Positions 58,654 to 64,000 of a stretch of 64,000 bases of DNA are shown here, piece after piece (within the stretch, counting starts at the first letter, position 1; each line of letters begins with the position of its first letter). Both the position numbers and the translations under genes were made by a program. Origin of the DNA: Micromonospora sp. CB01531 (GTDB lineage: Bacteria; Actinomycetota; Actinomycetes; Mycobacteriales; Micromonosporaceae); contig NZ_LWLS01000069.1 in assembly GCF_001905095.1 (NCBI RefSeq), positions 86,739 to 150,738 on the forward strand. The letters run 5' to 3'. The notes under the pieces were generated by a model that saw only the letters and a list, made by a program, of their open reading frames with translations, did no database searches and was not told the origin of the DNA.

Positions 58654-59062
58654 ATGGCCAGAGTCGCGTTGCACCGCCGCCGCATCCTGCTCAACGACCG
58701 ACCTCACCTGCTGCTCGCCGGAGAGGTGCACTACTTCCGCCTAAACCCGGTGACCGCAGGCCGGGAGGGCCCTAGTCATCGCCTGCGATTACCCCAGCCA
58801 CCTGGACTTCTGACGCTCCGCGCCGGCCCGGCTCGACGTGGTGCCGCGGTGGCGCAACGACGCTGACGCACCCGGCCTGGTCCTGGCCTCCGCCGTCGAT
58901 CCGGCCTGGCAGCGGCTGCTACATCTGCTCAACGTCGCCCCGTCGGGCGTGGCGTTCACACTGGCCCACCGGGGCGAACCGCTGCTCGCCGGCCGGCGGA
59001 TCCGGGTCGACGGCCGCACCGGCCTGATGCTGCCGGTCGGCGTCCGGCTCACCCTGACCTGA
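58654..59062 (+). pseudogene. internally deleted GH35-like beta-galactosidase
   Basis: The ATG at 58654 begins a GH35-like N-terminus: VALHRRRILLNDRPHLLLAG and GEVHYFRLNPV. About 30 codons later this ends, and in another frame the C-terminal part of a glycosidase follows (RIRVDGRTGLMLPVGVRLTL, stop at 59062). Several hundred codons of the catalytic domain are missing. It is divergent from the LacI remnant, as in an original regulator-glycosidase arrangement. Nothing else is seen in the 58535-59181 gap. Confidence 0.7.
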
Positions 59063-59181
59063 CCGGTCGCGGGCCTCGCGGGGCGGGCCGCCGAGACTGG
59101 TCCGACGCGCCGGCAGACCGCGAACGCCCACGCACCGACGTGCCGGCAAACCTCGTCAGCGTCTCCTCGCTGGATCGCCGG

Positions 59182-60861
59182 TCAGCGGCGGTCGCGCTTC
59201 GGGAGAAGCAGCTCCTCGTGATCGAGTTCGCGTTCCAGGACGCGGAGCCCCTCGTCGGGCAGCCGGCCGGCGTCGCGCCAGCGCAGCAGCTCCTCCCGTT
59301 GGGCCTCGATCGCCGCCCGCCGGATGCGCAGCGCCGCCTCGTACTCGGGTGAGGTGGGCACCTCGGCTGATTCGGCGCTCTGCAGCAGGTCGAGGCGACC
59401 CCGATAGCGGGCCAGGCGGGTCTGCAGCTGCCCGCGGGTGACGTTGACGGCCGCAGCCAGGTCCGGCTCGTCGGCGGCGACCTCGTCGAGGCGGGCCAGG
59501 GCCGCCTCGACGGCCGCCGAGCGGGCCTCGTTGCGTACCCGGGCCTGGTCGTTCTCGTTGGCGCGCAGGCCCAGCGCCCGGACGAGCGGCGCGAACGTCA
59601 GGCCCTGCCCGACCAGGGTCACGAGAACGACCACGAACGTGCAGAACAGCAGGAGGTTACGGTCGGGGAAGGGCACCCCGCTGTCGGTGGTCAGCGGCAG
59701 GGTGAAGATCGCGGCGAGACTGATCACGCCGCGGGTTCCGGACCAGCTCAGCGCCGCGACCTCACGGCCGGTCAGTCGACGCGCGTTGCGCTCCGCCCGC
59801 GCGGCCTCGCGGCTGCTGCCGGGCTCGTCGGTGTCGTCCTCGTCGGAGGTTCCGCCTAGCCGGGTGTGCAACGACCGGGGGAGCACCTGGATCAGCACCA
59901 GCCACGCGGGGCGCAGGAGCAGCACCACGCCGACCGACACGGCGACCGCGATGACAACCGTGGAGGTCTCGTACTCGTGCAGGCCCCGGACCACCGTGGG
60001 CAGTTGCTGGCCGATCAGGAGGAAGACGAAGCCCTCGAGGAGGAAGTCGACCAGCCGCCACACCGCGCTGGTCTGCAGCCGGGTGGCGCCGGAGACGAGC
60101 CGGGGCGTGTGGTGGCCGACGATCAGCCCGGCGATCACCACGGCGAGCACGCCGGAGACATGAAGCTCCTCGCCCACCAGGTAGGCCACGAACGGCGTCG
60201 CCAGCGAGATGGCGTTGGACAGCAACGGATCCGCGGTGAGCGGTCGGGCCAGCCGTACGCCCCACGCGACGACAGCGCCCACCGCAACCCCGCCCACCGC
60301 CGCCAACATGAACTGGCCGACAGCGGACGGAAACGAGAAGCCACCGCCCACGGCGGCGGCGACGGCCACCTTGAGAATCGTGAGCGCGGTGGCGTCGTTC
60401 AGCAGCCCTTCGCCCTGGATGATCGTGACCAGCTTCGGCGGCAGGTTGACCCGGCGGCCGACCGCCAGCGCGGCCACCGGGTCGGGCGGCGCGATCGCGG
60501 CGCCGACCGCGATCCCGGCGGCCAGCGTCGCCCCGGCGACGAAGAGGTGGAAACCGACTCCCGCCAGGAGGGCGGTGAGCAGCACCAGCACCACGGACAA
60601 ACTGACCACGATGCGAAGGTTGCGGCGGATGCCCAGCAGCGAGGAGTCCAGCGCCGCGCTGTAGAGCAGCGGCGGCAGCACGACCGTGAGCACGAGGTTG
60701 GGATCAAGGCTGATGTTGGGCCCCGGGAGCAGCGCGTACACGATGCCGATGAGCGGCAGGAGCGCCGCTGCCGGCAGGCCCGTGCGCGACGCCACCCACC
60801 GCACGCCGACGATGACCGCGACGGCGGCGAGCACGAACAACAACGTCGTCTGGGGGCTCAC
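59182..60861 (-). CDS. Na+/H+ antiporter, CPA1 (NhaP/NHE-like) family
   Basis: A 559-aa antiporter with about 12 TM segments. LPPLLYSAALDSSL, AIAPPDPVAALAVGRRVNLP, the ion-site region GEGLLNDATALTIL and WSGTRGVISLAAIFTLPL are the CPA1 signatures. A hydrophilic C-terminal tail (residues ~440-559) is predicted helical and may be regulatory. The GTG at 60861 has GGGAGAG eight bases upstream; the extra 34 codons before it lack support. It would exchange Na+ or K+ for protons across the membrane. Confidence 0.92.
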   Translation of the reverse strand: MSPQTTLLFVLAAVAVIVGVRWVASRTGLPAAALLPLIGIVYALLPGPNISLDPNLVLTVVLPPLLYSAALDSSLLGIRRNLRIVVSLSVVLVLLTALLAGVGFHLFVAGATLAAGIAVGAAIAPPDPVAALAVGRRVNLPPKLVTIIQGEGLLNDATALTILKVAVAAAVGGGFSFPSAVGQFMLAAVGGVAVGAVVAWGVRLARPLTADPLLSNAISLATPFVAYLVGEELHVSGVLAVVIAGLIVGHHTPRLVSGATRLQTSAVWRLVDFLLEGFVFLLIGQQLPTVVRGLHEYETSTVVIAVAVSVGVVLLLRPAWLVLIQVLPRSLHTRLGGTSDEDDTDEPGSSREAARAERNARRLTGREVAALSWSGTRGVISLAAIFTLPLTTDSGVPFPDRNLLLFCTFVVVLVTLVGQGLTFAPLVRALGLRANENDQARVRNEARSAAVEAALARLDEVAADEPDLAAAVNVTRGQLQTRLARYRGRLDLLQSAESAEVPTSPEYEAALRIRRAAIEAQREELLRWRDAGRLPDEGLRVLERELDHEELLLPKRDRR

Positions 60862-61100
60862 CCGGTTACTCTCCCTGGCCGGCGGACGGTCCGAGCAGAC
60901 CGCATGCGCGACCGCCCCGGCTCGGGCTTGGCTCAGCCGGCCGGAGCCGATCGATGGCGGCATCGGCGCTGAAGCGCCGGCCGCGCAGTCTGCCGCAGTC
61001 CGGAGCGTACCCGCTGGTATGGGCGGGGTGACCTCCGCCGCAGCACGCGGAGAGTTACGCCACGACCCCGCCGGTCAACCCGGTGTCGCCTCGACCACCC

Positions 61101-61601
61101 TCAGCGGTCGGCCCCGGGACCGCCCGCGAGCAGGTCGGCGAGGGCGGCCACCCGGCGTTGGTCGGCGACCGCGACGAGGGTGTCGTCAGGGCGCAGGACG
61201 AAGTCCGGCGCCGGCGCGGCGATGACCCGATCGCCGCGAACGACGGCGACGATCGACGCGCCGGTGCGGGTACGTGCCCGCGTGTCACCCAGCGGCCGGC
61301 CGACGTAGGGGGACCCGGCCGGTAGGCGAAGTCGGACCGCCGCCACCCCGTCGACCTGCCGTTCCAGCTCCGTCAGGTGGTCGACGGTGACCGTCGTGTC
61401 CAGCACGTCGGCAACCCAGCGCGCCTCGTCCGGATCGAGGACGACCGTGCTGAGCGCCCGCTCGGCGTCGTCGGGGTCGTAGACGACGAGGTCACGCTGG
61501 CCGGTGAGGTGGCAGACGACACCGAGCCGCTGCCCGGCGCGGGTGGTGGTGGCCCACCCGATACCGACCCCGGGCAGTGCGATTCGTTCCATGGTCATCA
61601 T
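61101..61601 (-). CDS. TrkA_C-domain regulatory subunit of a cation transporter
   Basis: A 166-aa cytoplasmic protein. The N-terminal part (IALPGVGIGWATTTRAGQRL, VVYDPDD) and the C-terminal TrkA_C/RCK_C domain (VRLRLPAGSPYVGRPLG, APAPDFVLRPDDTLVAVADQ) match regulatory subunits of K+/H+ antiporters. Such domains bind ligands like cyclic di-AMP or nucleotides in related proteins. It is 239 bases upstream of the antiporter gene on the same strand and may regulate it; a Kef-type membrane partner is not seen. Confidence 0.82.
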   Translation of the reverse strand: MMTMERIALPGVGIGWATTTRAGQRLGVVCHLTGQRDLVVYDPDDAERALSTVVLDPDEARWVADVLDTTVTVDHLTELERQVDGVAAVRLRLPAGSPYVGRPLGDTRARTRTGASIVAVVRGDRVIAAPAPDFVLRPDDTLVAVADQRRVAALADLLAGGPGADR

Positions 61602-61947
61602 TTCGTTCCCATCAACTCGGCGCGGCCGTGATCGCGCCGCGCGTCCGTGCCAAGGGCCTGCGGCCGCCGGTGCGGGCCGCGGCGTTGCTCATCCGGCGAC
61701 CACCCCCAGGATGACTCGGCAGCCCGGCACCCCGCATCGGTGCCGACCCCCATTCCCGCCGACGACCTCCCACGGTGCCCGGCGCCGTCCACTGGCCTGG
61801 GCGGAAACATGGGTGCCCGCCCCGATGCCGCCCCACCCGCTGCTGGGCGAGGCTGGACGGGCGCCGCGGTTCCGGGCCGACCAACCGCCCGTGTCCCGGG
61901 ACGCTGTTAGAAAGGACGCGGAGCGCACCGGAGAGGAGGCGGCCGAC

Positions 61948-62904
61948 GTGTCACTGTCGCTGTTCTGGCGGATCTTCCTGCTCAACGCGGCGGTACTCGT
62001 GGTCGCCACGGTCCTGCTGCTGCTCGGCCCGATCACCGTGTCGACCCCCGTCGTGCTCACCGAGGTGGCGGTCCTGGCCGGCGGCCTCGCCGCCATGCTG
62101 GTGGCCAATGCGCTGCTGCTGCGCGTCGGACTGGCACCGCTGGAGCGGGTCACCCGCACCATGCGGACGATCGACCTGCTGCGTCCCGGGCACCGGCTGC
62201 CGGTCACCGGCCAGGCCGGAATCGCCGACCTGATCCGCACCTTCAACGCCATGCTCGACCGGCTGGAGGCCGAACGCGCCACCAGCGCGGCGCGTGCGCT
62301 CTCCGCCCAGGAGGCCGAACGGCGGCGCGTCGCCCGGGAACTGCACGACGAGATCGGCCAGACGCTGACCGCCGTGCTGCTGGACCTCAAGCGCGTCGCC
62401 GACCACGCACCACCACCTGTCCGCGACGAGCTGCACCAGGTGCAGGAGACCACCCGGAACAGCCTCGACGAGATCCGGCGCATCGCCCGCCGGCTGCGCC
62501 CCGGCGTCCTCGACGAACTCGGCCTGGCCAGCGCGCTCAAGGCCCTCACCACGGAATACACCACCGCCGGGCTGACCGTGCACCGGCACCTCGCCGGGGA
62601 CCTGCCGGAACTCGACGACCAGGTCGAACTGGTCCTCTACCGGACCGCCCAGGAGGGGCTCACCAACGTCGTCCGGCACTCGGGGGCCCGCACGGCGCAC
62701 CTGATCCTGCAGCGCACCGCCGGCGGCGTCGAGCTGCGGATCCGCGACGACGGCCACGGGATCGCGACCGCCCACGAGGGCGCCGGCATCCGCGGCATGC
62801 GGGAACGGGCGCTGCTCATCGGCGCCCACCTCACGATCGGCCCGGACCCGACCGGCGGCACCGACGTGTGCCTCCGGGTACCGACGCGAAACGAGACCAG
62901 CTGA
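61948..62904 (+). CDS. NarL-type sensor histidine kinase, second system
   Basis: A 318-aa kinase. Two TM segments (FLLNAAVLVVATVLLLLGPI and VAVLAGGLAAMLVANALLL) with almost no outer loop, then a HAMP domain (APLERVTRTMRTIDLL), HisKA_3 with RRVARELHDEIGQTLTA, and the ATPase motifs LYRTAQEGLTNVVRHSGA, RDDGHGI and GIRGMRERALLIGA. The GTG at 61948 follows GAGAGGAGG. Two bases separate it from the response-regulator gene. The 346-base gap upstream (61602-61947) shows no promoter I would defend. Confidence 0.93.
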   Translation: MSLSLFWRIFLLNAAVLVVATVLLLLGPITVSTPVVLTEVAVLAGGLAAMLVANALLLRVGLAPLERVTRTMRTIDLLRPGHRLPVTGQAGIADLIRTFNAMLDRLEAERATSAARALSAQEAERRRVARELHDEIGQTLTAVLLDLKRVADHAPPPVRDELHQVQETTRNSLDEIRRIARRLRPGVLDELGLASALKALTTEYTTAGLTVHRHLAGDLPELDDQVELVLYRTAQEGLTNVVRHSGARTAHLILQRTAGGVELRIRDDGHGIATAHEGAGIRGMRERALLIGAHLTIGPDPTGGTDVCLRVPTRNETS

Positions 62905-62906
62905 CC

Positions 62907-63560
62907 ATGCCCGGACCCACCCGCATCCTGCTCGCCGACGACCACGGCCTGGTACGCCGCGGCGTGCGACTCATCCTCGACAACGAACCCGACCTCACCG
63001 TCGTCGCCGAAGCCGCCGATGGTGCCGAAGCCGTCGAGCTGGCCCGCACCGCCGCCCCAGACCTGGCCATCCTGGACATCGCCATGCCCCGGCTGACCGG
63101 TCTGCAGGCCGCCCGGCAGATGTCCCGCGCACTGCCCGACCTGCGCATCCTGATGCTGACGATGTACGACAACGAGCAGTACTTCTTCGAGGCCCTCCGC
63201 GTCGGCGCCGCCGGCTACGTGCTCAAGTCGGCGGCTGACCGCGACCTCATCGACGCCTGCCGGGCGGCCATGCGCGACGAGCCATTCCTCTACCCGGGGG
63301 CCGTCACCACGCTGGTCCGCGACTACCTCGGACGGGGCAGCAACCCCGACTCCGTCACCGCGCGCCGGATCACCGACCGGGAGGAGGAGGTCCTCAAGCT
63401 CGTCGCCGAGGGGCACAGCAGCAAACAGATCGCCGACCTGCTGTTCCTCAGCATCAAGACCGTCGAACGGCACCGGTCCAACATCCTGCAGAAGCTCGGG
63501 CTCCGCGACCGGCTCGAACTCACCCGCTACGCCATCCGGGCCGGCCTCATCGAACCGTGA
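62907..63560 (+). CDS. NarL-family response regulator, second system
   Basis: A 217-aa regulator. Receiver RILLADDHGLVRRGV with the phospho-acceptor Asp in LAILDIAMPRLTG; HTH RITDREEEVLKLVAEGHSSK and QIADLLFLSIKTVERHRSNI. Partner of the kinase two bases upstream. No target gene is evident; the convergent-side DNA after it is a rearranged junction. Confidence 0.95.
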   Translation: MPGPTRILLADDHGLVRRGVRLILDNEPDLTVVAEAADGAEAVELARTAAPDLAILDIAMPRLTGLQAARQMSRALPDLRILMLTMYDNEQYFFEALRVGAAGYVLKSAADRDLIDACRAAMRDEPFLYPGAVTTLVRDYLGRGSNPDSVTARRITDREEEVLKLVAEGHSSKQIADLLFLSIKTVERHRSNILQKLGLRDRLELTRYAIRAGLIEP

Positions 63561-63606
63561 CGCCGCCTCACGAGGCCGCCCGGCACAGGACGACGTCCGC
63601 CGGCAC

Positions 63607-63762
63607 TCAGGACGTAGCGGCGGGTATCCGGGGTCGCGGTCCGCGCGGTCGGCCGCGGCGCAGGTCGAAGGTGTCCGGGTACCGGACGAACGCCCACGTG
63701 GCGAGGGCGAGCGCGATCAGACACAGCGCTCCCGGGACGACGAAGCCGACCTGGTGCCCCAC
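63607..63762 (-). pseudogene. truncated C-terminal tail of a membrane protein
   Basis: The minus strand ends a protein with one TM segment and a basic tail: VGHQVGFVVPGALCLIALAL, then TWAFVRYPDTFDLRRGRPRG, stop at 63607. Upstream the frame is closed, and the sequence meets the transposase fragment in the opposite direction at about 63760. I take it as the 3' end of a gene cut by a rearrangement; the family is not clear. Confidence 0.5.
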
Positions 63763-64000
63763 GGAGCATCGGCGAGGTCACGGTGCCTTGTACGACGGGT
63801 TGAACAGCGGCCGGGTCGACATCGCCCGGCTACGGGTCGTCCTGAGCGGGCTGCCGCTGCCGCGCACCGCGGACGGGCGGATCGTGTTGGCGGTCGATGT
63901 CAGTAACTGGCTGCGCCCGGACGCGTCCACCAGCCCTGACCGGCTGTTCTGCCATACCTACGGCCGCGGCAAGGGTCAGGCGCAGATGATCCCGGGTTGG
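63758..64000 (+). mobile_element. 5'-truncated transposase, NF041680-like (IS701-related) family
   Basis: The frame reads EHRRGHGALYDGLNSGRVDI, LPRTADGRIVLAVDVSNWLR, TSPDRLFCHTYGRGKGQAQM and continues beyond the window. This is the start of the catalytic region of a transposase family abundant in actinomycetes; VLAVDVS holds a probable DDE Asp. About 50 N-terminal residues of the family and the terminal inverted repeat are missing, so this copy is broken on its left side. The right end cannot be seen. Confidence 0.75.

Noticed and set aside
1..64000. tRNA, rRNA genes or CRISPR arrays
   Set aside because: No cloverleaf-like, ribosomal or regularly spaced repeat sequence was noticed on reading both strands.

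Overview
The window is high-GC actinobacterial DNA with GTG starts, ATGA operon overlaps, Tat and lipoprotein signals, AfsR/SARP-type and WYL regulators and a transposase of a family common in actinomycetes. A filamentous actinomycete, probably Micromonosporaceae, is my inference; nothing here names the species. I saw no rRNA, tRNA or CRISPR array. It reads as an accessory region: sugar, peptide and amino-acid uptake units, each with its own regulator, separated by relics of lost genes.

Layout. 0-1.4 kb: tail of a GH28-like protein and a Tat-exported glycoside-hydrolase-like protein, both lower in GC than the rest. 1.6-4.9 kb: operon of two membrane proteins and a NarL-type two-component pair (minus). 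5.1-14.1 kb: minus-strand amino-sugar unit (LacI regulator, FAD oxidoreductase, sugar ABC importer, ROK kinase, NanE epimerase, DUF4127), divergent from a secreted beta-propeller protein at 14.6 kb. Three near-identical LacI-type operators and two mirror-image -35 boxes lie between them. 16-20 kb: M14 carboxypeptidase, a small unknown gene and a YtcJ-like amidohydrolase whose 3' end is repeated as a relic. 20.2-26.1 kb: amino-acid ABC importer, D-aminoacylase, class A beta-lactamase-fold hydrolase and a LysR regulator, whose 5' end is also repeated as a relic at 27.3 kb. 27.4-29.5 kb: VOC, DinB and WYL proteins. 29.6-34.7 kb: large AfsR-like regulator followed by a DrrAB-like exporter.

34.9-37.2 kb: a two-gene unit, a membrane protein (two TM segments, two TrkA_N-like Rossmann domains, C-terminal RyR domain) overlapping a stand-alone SLOG-like gene. 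I consider this the most interesting system in the window: a candidate nucleotide-sensing membrane effector or channel. 37.4-38.9 kb: FmdB-like zinc ribbon and formamidase. 39.2-41.4 kb: MFS exporter and TetR behind a perfect 28-bp palindrome. 41.6-45.3 kb: malonyl-CoA synthetase and small unknown genes. 44.7-50.6 kb: a 1466-residue secreted subtilase with kelch repeats, flanked by two paralogous winged-helix regulators. 51.4-55.6 kb: folE, ferredoxin-reductase-like flavoprotein, SufR-like regulator, TetR and membrane protein around twin operators.

55.7-59.1 kb is a decayed glycoside-utilisation locus. GH39 has two frameshifts, the permease start is broken, the LacI regulator and a GH35-like gene have lost their middles, and only the binding protein is intact. 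59.2-63.6 kb: Na+/H+ antiporter, TrkA_C regulatory subunit and a second NarL-type two-component system. The window ends in a 5'-truncated transposase abutting a truncated membrane-protein tail, a probable rearrangement breakpoint.
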